Assembly (NCBI GenBank): GCA_013177855.1
Contig: JABLYA010000001.1
Location: 543,231-607,230, forward strand
Direction: 5' to 3'
Length of the DNA stretch: 64,000 nucleotides
DNA from: Ignavibacteria bacterium
GTDB lineage: Bacteria; Bacteroidota; Ignavibacteria; Ch128b
In this document: piece by piece, positions 55,791 to 63,629 of the stretch
How the letters are laid out: each line of letters starts with the position of its first letter
How positions within the stretch are numbered: the stretch's first letter is position 1
Translations under genes and position numbers: made by a program
The notes under the pieces: model-generated
What the model saw: the letters and a program-made list of their open reading frames with translations, nothing else
Database searches by the model: none
What the model was told of the DNA's origin: nothing

Positions 55791-56635
55791 TTGTTGAGCA
55801 AGTGATATTTAACATAATTTTTAATTGTAATTCTCATCTTTTCGAATGAATTCAGATTATTATTTTTTGAATAAACATCATAAGAATTCTTTTCAATTTT
55901 CTTTAAAATCTTGTAATAGATTTCCTGCATTGCTCTTCCCATAGCCAGAACTTTGTGATCTTCTGGATGAAAATACTCATTCGCTTTTTGATAAAAATAT
56001 TCAGCCCTGTGAGCTTCAAACTTCATCAATTCAATGAAATTATCGTTATAAATGTTTTGCTTTAATTCTTCATTTGAATAATTAAATCTTTTTAAATCTT
56101 CCTGAGGCAAATATATGCGGTCATTTTCTGCATCAATTTTTACATCTCTTAAAATATTGGTCAATTGCATTGCGATACCAAGATTATAAGCATAATCTCT
56201 ACTTTGAGGATTTTTATATCCGAAAAGTTCAATGGACATTAATCCAATGGTTGAAGCAACACGATAACAATAAACAATTAATTCATCGAAAGTCTCATAG
56301 CGATTTTTCGTCAAATCCATTTTAACACCCTCAATCAAATCCACAAAAGGTTCAACGGACATTTTAAAATTTTTTATTACCGAAGCGACTGAGTTCAATA
56401 ATTCAAATTTAGAATTAGAAGAAAGAGCTTTCTGAAATTCTTTTTTCCATTCTTCAATGCGAATAAATTTCTCTTCATTTGAAATTTCTGAATTATCAAC
56501 AATATCATCAGTAACCCGACAAAAGGCATAAATTGAATGCATCGCTTTTCTTTTATTTTCAGGAAGAAAAAGAAAAGTGTAGTAGAAACTGCTTTTAGCT
56601 TGTTTTGTGATTATATCCTCGAGATTCTTAGCCAT
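55787..56635 (-). CDS. hpnD: Presqualene diphosphate synthase HpnD
   Basis: A 282-residue trans-prenyltransferase. The first aspartate-rich motif is CRVTDDIVDN (Asp43, Asp44, Asp47) and the second NILRDVKIDAENDRIYLPQ, both as in the phytoene/squalene synthase family. HpnD couples two farnesyl diphosphates to presqualene diphosphate. It overlaps hpnC by eight bases and hpnE by four, so the order of genes follows transcription as C, D, E. The assignment as D versus C rests on sequence style (SSFYYTFLFLP after the start) and order. Confidence 0.92.
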   Translation of the reverse strand: MAKNLEDIITKQAKSSFYYTFLFLPENKRKAMHSIYAFCRVTDDIVDNSEISNEEKFIRIEEWKKEFQKALSSNSKFELLNSVASVIKNFKMSVEPFVDLIEGVKMDLTKNRYETFDELIVYCYRVASTIGLMSIELFGYKNPQSRDYAYNLGIAMQLTNILRDVKIDAENDRIYLPQEDLKRFNYSNEELKQNIYNDNFIELMKFEAHRAEYFYQKANEYFHPEDHKVLAMGRAMQEIYYKILKKIEKNSYDVYSKNNNLNSFEKMRITIKNYVKYHLLNK

Positions 56636-57488
56636 TAAAAATTACTCGTGTAATAATTTTCAACCAGTCAAGTTTACTTAAGGTTGGTCTAAATCGTATT
56701 GTATCAAAATCAGCTTTTTTAATTAATGAAAGAATCTTTAGTCCCCCTTCAATTGTTAATTTAATTTCTATTCTGAATAAACCTGATAAGTAAGGGAGTA
56801 AATTCTTTCCTTCATTAAACAAATCCTCAGTAAAACTTATTGCTTCATTAAGAGTTGTCCTCAATCTATCATCAACAGAATTATTCTTAACAAAATCAAT
56901 CAAGTCAGCATTTGAAAGATTATTTTTTGCAAGAAGAGACTGAGGAAGATAAAAACGATTCCTTTTTATATCGATCTTCAAATCCTGAAAAAAGTTTGTC
57001 AATTGCAAAGCTGAACATATCTGGTCAGAGTAAAAAAATGCTCTATCATTTTTAACTTCAAATAATTCAAGCAGAATTCGTCCAATAGGATTTGCTGATT
57101 TAGAACAGTAATTAAGCAAATCATTCCAATCTTGGTAAAAGTTTTTCTCATTGTCTTGAATAAAAGCATCAATCAAGTCAATAAAATTTTTTATAGTAAG
57201 TGAATTCGTTTCAATGGTATCAAAAACAGCTGGTAAATGCGGGTAATTTTTATCGTGAGTTTTTTGAATTAATAAATTTTTGTACTCTTTTAATTTATTT
57301 ATTCTTATTTGTGGTGAAATATTTCCTTCATCCGCAATATCATCAGCAATTCGAGCAAACGCATAAACTGCTGCTATGAATTTTCTTTTGCTTTTGGGGA
57401 TTAGAAGAGATGCAACTGGAAAATTCTCGTAATGTTTTTTTGCTAGTTCAATGCAAAAGTTATAAGAGCTCTCTAAGATTTGATTCAT
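56628..57488 (-). CDS. hpnC: Hydroxysqualene synthase HpnC
   Basis: A 286-residue relative of HpnD. HYENFPVASLLIPKSKRK and FARIADDIADEGN (Asp49, Asp50, Asp53) are typical of HpnC, and QLTNFFQDLKIDIKRNRFYLPQ is the second metal-binding block. HpnC converts presqualene diphosphate to hydroxysqualene. The gene begins 17 bases downstream of tRNA-Leu and has no obvious promoter of its own, so it may be transcribed from the tRNA promoter. Confidence 0.92.
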   Translation of the reverse strand: MNQILESSYNFCIELAKKHYENFPVASLLIPKSKRKFIAAVYAFARIADDIADEGNISPQIRINKLKEYKNLLIQKTHDKNYPHLPAVFDTIETNSLTIKNFIDLIDAFIQDNEKNFYQDWNDLLNYCSKSANPIGRILLELFEVKNDRAFFYSDQICSALQLTNFFQDLKIDIKRNRFYLPQSLLAKNNLSNADLIDFVKNNSVDDRLRTTLNEAISFTEDLFNEGKNLLPYLSGLFRIEIKLTIEGGLKILSLIKKADFDTIRFRPTLSKLDWLKIITRVIFNG

Positions 57489-57505
57489 TATGGATAAAAT
57501 TTTTG

Positions 57506-57589
57506 TGCCGAAGAGGGGACTCGAACCCCTACGGGATTACTCCCACATGACCCTGAATCATGCGCGTCTGCCAATTCCGCCACTTCGGC
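57506..57589 (-). tRNA. tRNA-Leu (anticodon CAG)
   Basis: On the minus strand the acceptor GCCGAAG pairs with CTTCGGC; the D arm contains GCGGAATTGGCAGACGC; the anticodon stem CATGA/TCATG encloses TTCAGGG; a long variable arm (GTGGGAGTAATCCCGT) follows, as expected for leucine. The T arm has GGTTCGAGTCC. Discriminator A; CCA is not encoded. Confidence 0.97.
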
Positions 57590-57641
57590 AATTCAATGAG
57601 CTAATTTTCAAATGCAATTTAAAATGATATCGATTTTTAAA

Positions 57642-57674
57642 CAAACTTATGAGAAAAATTCACTATAATTACAA
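57642..57674 (-). promoter_or_regulatory. Bacteroidota-type promoter of tRNA-Leu (and possibly hpnCDE)
   Basis: On the minus strand TTG (57674-57672), 22 bases, then TAAGTTTG (57649-57642). The box ends 53 bases before the mature tRNA. Confidence 0.55.
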
Positions 57675-57719
57675 AATTTAATGTCCAGAGTTTTTAATAC
57701 GAAAACCCGAAGATACAAA

Positions 57720-58661
57720 TCAACTCACACAGCTTTCTTTTAATTCCACAATTCCTTTACTACAGTCAATTTCAGCCAATGCACCAATTGGAATTGTATT
57801 CTTCGACTTGATGTGACCATGAATTAAGTTATATACAACAGGCTTTTTCAGATTTGAAAAGTAATCACTTACCACATCGTTTAGTGATAGCGATTTTTTC
57901 GATGGATCAGTTTCTTCGCAATCAGTGAAGTTACACAGAACGATACCTGCTACTTTATCAAATATCTTAGCAAGTCTCATTTGTGCAAAGAAACGATCAA
58001 TACGGTAAGGTTTTTCTTCAACTTCTTCCAAGAACAAGATCGACTTATCGAATTTTGGCAAATAAGGAGTTCCTATTAATGAACAAACTAAAGACAGGTT
58101 TCCACCAAGCAATCTACCTTTCGCTTTACCTTTTGTAATACAGGAGATTTTTTCTCCTTGAGGATTTTTGAATTTACCAAAAGGTTTTGTAGAGTTTATC
58201 ATTCGCCAAAAATTTTCTTCAGTAAATTTATCCACTTCTCCTGAAAAATCTACCGCAGCCATTGGACCAGCAAAAGTAATTAAACCTGTCTTTTGAAAAA
58301 TTGCAAGTTGAAGAACTGTTATATCACTGTAGCCCACAAAAATCTTTGGATTTTTTTTGATCAGATTAAAATTAATTTTATCAAGAAATCTTATTGAACC
58401 ATACCCGCCTCGAACGCAAAAAATTGCTTTTACTTCCTTATTTGAAAACATCGAATGAAAATCTTCCAATCGTTCTTCGTCAGTTCCTGCAAGGTAACCC
58501 CTGACTTTACCGACATTCTTACCAACTATTACTTTGTAACCAAGTTTTTCAAAATAAACTACTGCTTGATTAATTTTTTCCAAGTTATCGGGAGTAGATG
58601 CAGGTGAAATCAATCCGATCAAATCCCCTTTTTGAAGATGTTTAGGTTTAATTACTTTCAT
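57720..58661 (-). CDS. S66 family LD-carboxypeptidase (LdcA/MccF-like)
   Basis: About 313 residues. The ATG at 58661 has GGAGAAAAG upstream and opens MKVIKPKHLQKGDLIGLISP, so the 17-codon extension in the open frame is left out. CVRGGYGSIRFLD and VGYSDIT with the nucleophile Ser112 are S66 hallmarks; GGNLSLVCSLIGTPY and HGHIKSKNTIPIG give the C-terminal Glu/His region. Family members trim the terminal D-Ala of peptidoglycan tetrapeptides in the cytoplasm or inactivate microcin C-type peptide-nucleotides. It is 16 bases downstream of the YaiO-like gene and ends the operon. Confidence 0.92.
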   Translation of the reverse strand: MKVIKPKHLQKGDLIGLISPASTPDNLEKINQAVVYFEKLGYKVIVGKNVGKVRGYLAGTDEERLEDFHSMFSNKEVKAIFCVRGGYGSIRFLDKINFNLIKKNPKIFVGYSDITVLQLAIFQKTGLITFAGPMAAVDFSGEVDKFTEENFWRMINSTKPFGKFKNPQGEKISCITKGKAKGRLLGGNLSLVCSLIGTPYLPKFDKSILFLEEVEEKPYRIDRFFAQMRLAKIFDKVAGIVLCNFTDCEETDPSKKSLSLNDVVSDYFSNLKKPVVYNLIHGHIKSKNTIPIGALAEIDCSKGIVELKESCVS

Positions 58662-58677
58662 CTTTTCTCCTTTTTGA

Positions 58678-59508
58678 TTAAAAATAAAATGGGGTTTTAA
58701 TTCCAAAAACAAAATAATTAATTCTATACGAATTAAAATTCGCTCTCTGATACTGAATTGCTGCTACAAAATTTTTGTAAAAATTATAATTCACCTGAAC
58801 GGAATAATTTGAGATTTGAGTTTCAAGTTGATTATAGAATACCATTAAATCTGGATTATAGAAAAATGATCTCGAGCCAATTGATACACTCCCTTTAATT
58901 GAAAGTTCATAAAAAGGAAAATATAAAAGGGATAATTGCAGTGATGTTTGTTTTCGACCATCTGAAATGAGATGTGTGGAAAGAATTGTGTTTATAAGAA
59001 ACTTATAATGCGGATAATAATCTGTCCTTAAATAAATCTGCTTTGCATTAAGATTATTATTTCCCGTTTGTTTGAAATAAGAAAACCCAGCGCCGTAATA
59101 AAAAGGATATACACCAAGAACTATTTCAGGTGAAATTAAATAGCCATCATCAACCAAATTATTAGAGATGTAATCATCTTTATAATTACCATCAATTTTC
59201 AGTAAATCAAGTTTAAGTTTCATTTTTAATTCACTTAACCAGTAATGAATTCCTCCGCTAAAATTATTTTGATAATATTCCCACAGCAAGTTTCTTGTTT
59301 TATTTTTGATACTAATTCTATCGTAACCTAAAACCAGGTAATCATAATTATTCCAGCTGAAGGTGCTAAACACTGAATACTGCTGCGAATTTGTCCGATC
59401 CGAATAATCTCCATAAGTGAAATAAATTGAAGGTTGAAAAAAGAAACTTCCTTGAGAGAATAATGGAATAGAATAATATAAAGTTAAGAGCACAATTTTA
59501 TTTAACAA
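58678..59508 (-). CDS. YaiO-like outer-membrane beta-barrel protein
   Basis: A 276-residue protein with a short signal peptide (ending IPLFSQG) and a whole-length pattern of alternating amphipathic strands (YSVFSTFSWNNYDYLVLGYDRI, FSGGIHYWLSELKMKLKLDL), ending in the aromatic FGIKTPFYF as barrel proteins do. Family YaiO is an outer-membrane barrel of unknown function. The start lies 11 bases inside the TPR gene, indicating tight coupling. Assignment is by overall style and genomic partner, so moderate. Confidence 0.72.
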   Translation of the reverse strand: MLNKIVLLTLYYSIPLFSQGSFFFQPSIYFTYGDYSDRTNSQQYSVFSTFSWNNYDYLVLGYDRISIKNKTRNLLWEYYQNNFSGGIHYWLSELKMKLKLDLLKIDGNYKDDYISNNLVDDGYLISPEIVLGVYPFYYGAGFSYFKQTGNNNLNAKQIYLRTDYYPHYKFLINTILSTHLISDGRKQTSLQLSLLYFPFYELSIKGSVSIGSRSFFYNPDLMVFYNQLETQISNYSVQVNYNFYKNFVAAIQYQRANFNSYRINYFVFGIKTPFYF

Positions 59509-60139
59509 GTTTCAGTCCCTCCAATGCCGATTTATCATTTTCACTTATCATCAAAGTATTGATAAAATGAGACTTCGCTTCAGATTTCTTGTTGAGATAA
59601 AAATAAGTCCAGCCAAGATAAAGATTTGCTTCGTAATCACTTGGATATAAATCATAGACTTTTTTTAAGAAATTTTCGGCTTTTGAATATTCCCTCCTGT
59701 TGAAGTAGAGTTGTCCAAGTCGAAGATTTGCAGTATAATTATTTGGATCAAGAGTAAGAACCTTTTGATAAATTTTCTCAATCTCATTCCATTTTTCCTG
59801 CCCAGAAAGAGGTAATGTTAAACCAAGATATGGTTCAATTGATTTTTCTTGAGTAAGTCGAATTGCTTTTTGATAATAATTGATTGATTGATCATATTTC
59901 TTCTGAAGATAATAAAGATAACCAAGCCTGAGATTTAAGAGATAATCATTCTCATTATTTTTATAAACATTAAGTAATGCATCTGTTGCTTTCTGATAAT
60001 TCCCCTTAAACGCTTCATTAATTGAGGTATTAAATGCTGAGATTTTCTCATCCTTTTGTTGAGAAAAAACTACATTTGTTAAAATAATTGTGCTTATAAC
60101 AATTGTAAAAATGCCCAAATAATAAATTATTTTTTTCAT
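59498..60139 (-). CDS. TPR protein, exported
   Basis: A 213-residue protein with a signal peptide (residues 1-27, NVVFSQQ) and about five TPR units (NDYLLNLRLGYLYYLQKKYDQ, NNYTANLRLGQLYFNRREYS, SDYEANLYLGWTYFYLNKKS). There is no catalytic domain, so it is likely a periplasmic adaptor. Its ATG overlaps the stop of the urea-transporter fusion gene (ATGA) and its 3' end overlaps the YaiO-like gene, placing it as bridge between an inner-membrane and an outer-membrane protein. YaiO proteins of some bacteria carry such a TPR domain in the same chain. Confidence 0.85.
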   Translation of the reverse strand: MKKIIYYLGIFTIVISTIILTNVVFSQQKDEKISAFNTSINEAFKGNYQKATDALLNVYKNNENDYLLNLRLGYLYYLQKKYDQSINYYQKAIRLTQEKSIEPYLGLTLPLSGQEKWNEIEKIYQKVLTLDPNNYTANLRLGQLYFNRREYSKAENFLKKVYDLYPSDYEANLYLGWTYFYLNKKSEAKSHFINTLMISENDKSALEGLKLVK

Positions 60140-62277
60140 ACTTCTTCCTCCGTTAAAAATTTAAACTCACATTTGATTTGATCATTCTGGATGCATTTAA
60201 AAGATTTGATGTAACCATCTTTTTCAATTTCAATCATATAGTCCCGATATAATTTTACGAATTTAAATATACCTCTGCCTTTAAATTCAATTTTATTAAT
60301 GAAAAGATAATTCCCGCTAATATCTTCCTTTGTTTCAAAATTACCTCTTGCTTCAAAAGGATTTGAGATTAAAATCATTATATCACTTAAAATCATAACT
60401 GGTTTACTTGCAATCATAGAAACAGGATAGGAATCGCTCCATCTTAAATTTAGCATTGTTGAAAAAGGAATTTGAATTGCTGCAAGATAAAAATGATAAA
60501 GTGCATCTTTTTTCTTTCCAATATAACTTGTGAAATAAAAAACTTCTTCATCATTAAAGAAAGTTGCAATAGAACCAGTTGACGATTCAATGTAGGGAAT
60601 ATTGTATGGGTCAATTTTTACTTCCCAGAATTCGGATATTATCTTTCCGTCTTTTTCATATTTAAGATAGAATTTATCACCATATTCAAAATTAAATGCT
60701 TCTTTAACTTTAGTGTTTATCTCAAGATTCTGAACTTTATCATCCTTTTGCGGATAATCATAAGATTTTAATTGCCAAACATTTCCATAACGAACTAGAA
60801 AATGACCAAAAGGAAATTGAATTGTTGGTGCGCCAATCTTGTCATTTTTCTGAAATTGAAAATGAATATGTGGTTCAGGTGATCTTCCACTGTTTCCGCA
60901 ATTGCCTAATATATCACCTTTTTGGATTTCGTCCCCTTCTTTAACTCTAATCGAATGTTTTTTCAGATGTGATATTGCTGAAAATAAACCTTGACCGTGA
61001 TCGATCACAACTGTATTACCCCAATTCTGCTTAATGTTTATCTTTCCGATTTCATTCTCGTCAATTCCATCAACTACTTTTGCAACTTTTCCTTTATAAG
61101 GAGAAATAACCGGCAAACCATAACAGTGATAATCTTCTGAATTCAATCCTGAACCACTATAAGTTTTTTCATCTTCATCTTTAATCACAAAGTCAAAAGC
61201 AAATCTCCAATCTTTTTTGTGAGTATATTCACCATCAACAGCCTGAGAAACATCCCACTCCCCGTTGAAAGGCAATGATGCATTAATGTATTTGTATTTT
61301 TCAAATCTTGCTTTTTGATTTTTGTGATAATAATAATTTTCTTCAGGGGATCCGGGTTTGAAATAAAGAAGGACAACTTCTCCTGCTTTCTCTCTAAATT
61401 TCAAAGCATAAATGATGAGAAAAACAGTAAAGTTAAAAGGTAAAACAAAAACACTAAGATTTACTTTCTGGAAAATCGATTGAAGAATTATTGTTAGGAC
61501 ACTTGAAATGGTCACTCCGATAAAACTCAAGAAAATAGATCTATTCGATGGAATTATCAAAGAACCGCCAAGTGCGATTGAAACAATTATTGCATTGATT
61601 GTAATTAATATGCCAAGCGGAGATAAAATTTGAATTGAAAATAAATCCATTAATATAACGGAAAATGCAAAACCTAATATAGATTGTATGAACATTATCC
61701 GGGAGAAAATCAAAATTGCAATAACGATTATAATTCCAGATATAATTGAACTTTGTAGAACTAAATAACCAAAATCCTGAAAGAAAAGGTTGATCGTAGC
61801 CGGCAAAATGTTTATTGTCTCATAAGTTTGAATATTCGCTGTGCTTATTTCAAATATTTTTAAAGAGCGATTAAAAATGACAAAAAGGTAAAATGAGATC
61901 AAGAAAGGTAAACTTAGCCCTGGAAGATTGAAAGCAAAGGCAAAATAATTTTCAATGGATGTGTTTATAAAAAAATTAATCAGTAAGAATAAAACTAGTA
62001 TTGGGATGAAATACTCATTTGGTTTATAAAAAAAACTTAATGCAGCGCCAAATAATAATCCATTAAATCCATAGAAACCTTCACGAACTTTCTTTTCTTC
62101 ATAATTAAAAATTAAAGCTATTAAGTTGGTGATTAGAACTGAAAAGAGAATGATTGAACCGTGGACAGGAGAAATAAAAGTTGCAGCCAGAACTAATGCA
62201 CCGAACCATCTTCTGTTTGAAAAGAAAATTTGCGAATAACTGAAAAGAGTTGAATCAATTAGGATTGATAGATTCAT
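60136..62277 (-). CDS. Urea-transporter-like membrane domain fused to an M23 peptidase domain
   Basis: A 713-residue fusion. Residues ~20-295 form about ten membrane segments with the urea-transporter look: REGFYGFNGLLFGAAL (~65-80), NLPGLSLPFLIS (~117), and an internal second repeat near 215-250. Residues ~340-480 are an M23/LytM domain with metal ligands H353, D362 and H472 and catalytic-site H437 and H470 (SHLK; EPHIHF). A ~230-residue C-terminal beta-rich tail follows. The peptidase should face the periplasm. It overlaps the TPR gene and touches the upstream PLP gene, which ends at the same base. The transported solute is unknown; the pore may not carry urea. Confidence 0.85.
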   Translation of the reverse strand: MNLSILIDSTLFSYSQIFFSNRRWFGALVLAATFISPVHGSIILFSVLITNLIALIFNYEEKKVREGFYGFNGLLFGAALSFFYKPNEYFIPILVLFLLINFFINTSIENYFAFAFNLPGLSLPFLISFYLFVIFNRSLKIFEISTANIQTYETINILPATINLFFQDFGYLVLQSSIISGIIIVIAILIFSRIMFIQSILGFAFSVILMDLFSIQILSPLGILITINAIIVSIALGGSLIIPSNRSIFLSFIGVTISSVLTIILQSIFQKVNLSVFVLPFNFTVFLIIYALKFREKAGEVVLLYFKPGSPEENYYYHKNQKARFEKYKYINASLPFNGEWDVSQAVDGEYTHKKDWRFAFDFVIKDEDEKTYSGSGLNSEDYHCYGLPVISPYKGKVAKVVDGIDENEIGKINIKQNWGNTVVIDHGQGLFSAISHLKKHSIRVKEGDEIQKGDILGNCGNSGRSPEPHIHFQFQKNDKIGAPTIQFPFGHFLVRYGNVWQLKSYDYPQKDDKVQNLEINTKVKEAFNFEYGDKFYLKYEKDGKIISEFWEVKIDPYNIPYIESSTGSIATFFNDEEVFYFTSYIGKKKDALYHFYLAAIQIPFSTMLNLRWSDSYPVSMIASKPVMILSDIMILISNPFEARGNFETKEDISGNYLFINKIEFKGRGIFKFVKLYRDYMIEIEKDGYIKSFKCIQNDQIKCEFKFLTEEEV

Positions 62278-63629
62278 TATTGTTTGAGTTTTTCTGGTAT
62301 TCTCTCGAGCTGAATGATAGTTTCTAAATTCTCTTTTTCACGAACGATTTCAACTTTTCCATCTTCCATAATCATTACAACTCTTGGCCTCAAATTAATG
62401 AACTGCATCCATTGAGTCATATTATAGGCACCAACATTATGGAAAATGATTTGTTTACCCACAGAGATAGGTGGTAAATAAACACCATCTCTCAATAAAT
62501 CAATATTCATACATAAATTACCATAAATTGCACTCTCATCTCTTACTTCTCCATAAAATTCAGTCGTTGAAATACGATGTTTATACCAGAAACTTGTAAA
62601 TAATAAATTAACTCCAGCATCTACGATAATGGCTTGTTTACCATTACTCAAGCGCTTATTGGCAACAACGCTTGTAATTAAATATCCAGCTTCATCAATT
62701 AAAGCCCTTCCAGTTTCAAGAATTAAAAGCGGTAACTCATCCTGTTTTAATCCATGCTCTAAAATTCCCGAAGTAATTGCATCAGCATAATCTTCAAATG
62801 AAGGAACCACAACAGAAGCATCAAGATAATAAGCTTGAAGGGTGTTTTTGCTCGCAAATCCACCACCGATATCAATATAATCTAATTGATGATTATACTC
62901 ATATTTAACTCGCTTATATAAATCCATTAACTTCGAAGCAGCAACTCGATAAGCATCAGCCGTAAGAATGTAAGTTCCAATGTGACAGTGCAATCCAACG
63001 AGTTTAAGTTTTTCTGAAATCATTATTCTTCTTATCGCATCATAAGCTTCGCCATTTTCATAATTCAATCCAAATCTATCCCATTTAGGATAAATTCCCG
63101 TATCCATATTTACTCGTATCGCAACTTTAGCTGTTTTATTAATTTCTTCTGTGATCTCAATTAATTTATATAGCTCATCAAAATGATCAATGTGTATTAG
63201 AGCTCCGTCATTAATTGCTTTTATTAAAGCTGAATCTGGTTTGTGTGGACCATTAAAAATTATTTTTGAACCGCTCACTCCAAGTAATTTTGCTTTATCA
63301 TATTCAAATTCAGAAACAACCTCTGCCCATGAACCTTCCTGATGAAAGATTAAACAAACAGCATTTAGATAATTTGTTTTATAAGACCAGGCAAATTGAA
63401 CTTTGGGATATCGAGTTTTAAAAATTCTTAAAGCTTTTCTATAAGTCTGTCTGATTGTTTTTTCTGATAAAACAAATAATGGTGAGCCAAAATCTTCAAC
63501 TAACTTTTCAATAGATACACCGTCAATATTTTCTAAAACTGTTAATGCCCCTGCTTTACCAAATTTACTAATAAAACCAGTCTTCTGTCTTGTAATGATT
63601 GGTTTTGAGTAAGGTTTCTTATTGCCCAT
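62277..63629 (-). CDS. PLP fold-III decarboxylase (diaminopimelate/ornithine decarboxylase-like)
   Basis: A 450-residue alanine-racemase-fold enzyme. FAWSYKTNYL holds the PLP lysine (Lys84), GLHCHIGT and IDIGGGFASK bind the PLP phosphate, LETGRALIDEAG replaces the usual EPGR, and GNLCMNIDLL is the C-terminal Cys/Asp substrate segment. It is clearly a relative of LysA but with altered motifs and a long N-terminal extension, so its substrate may be another diamino or carboxylated amino acid. It sits between an ATP-grasp gene and the transporter-peptidase fusion, both touching it. Confidence 0.85.
   Translation of the reverse strand: MGNKKPYSKPIITRQKTGFISKFGKAGALTVLENIDGVSIEKLVEDFGSPLFVLSEKTIRQTYRKALRIFKTRYPKVQFAWSYKTNYLNAVCLIFHQEGSWAEVVSEFEYDKAKLLGVSGSKIIFNGPHKPDSALIKAINDGALIHIDHFDELYKLIEITEEINKTAKVAIRVNMDTGIYPKWDRFGLNYENGEAYDAIRRIMISEKLKLVGLHCHIGTYILTADAYRVAASKLMDLYKRVKYEYNHQLDYIDIGGGFASKNTLQAYYLDASVVVPSFEDYADAITSGILEHGLKQDELPLLILETGRALIDEAGYLITSVVANKRLSNGKQAIIVDAGVNLLFTSFWYKHRISTTEFYGEVRDESAIYGNLCMNIDLLRDGVYLPPISVGKQIIFHNVGAYNMTQWMQFINLRPRVVMIMEDGKVEIVREKENLETIIQLERIPEKLKQ

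Noticed and set aside
58662-58712. Longer N-terminus of the S66 peptidase
   Set aside because: The ATG at 58661 has a strong GGAG site and begins the conserved family start; the extension overlaps the preceding gene without adding conserved residues.
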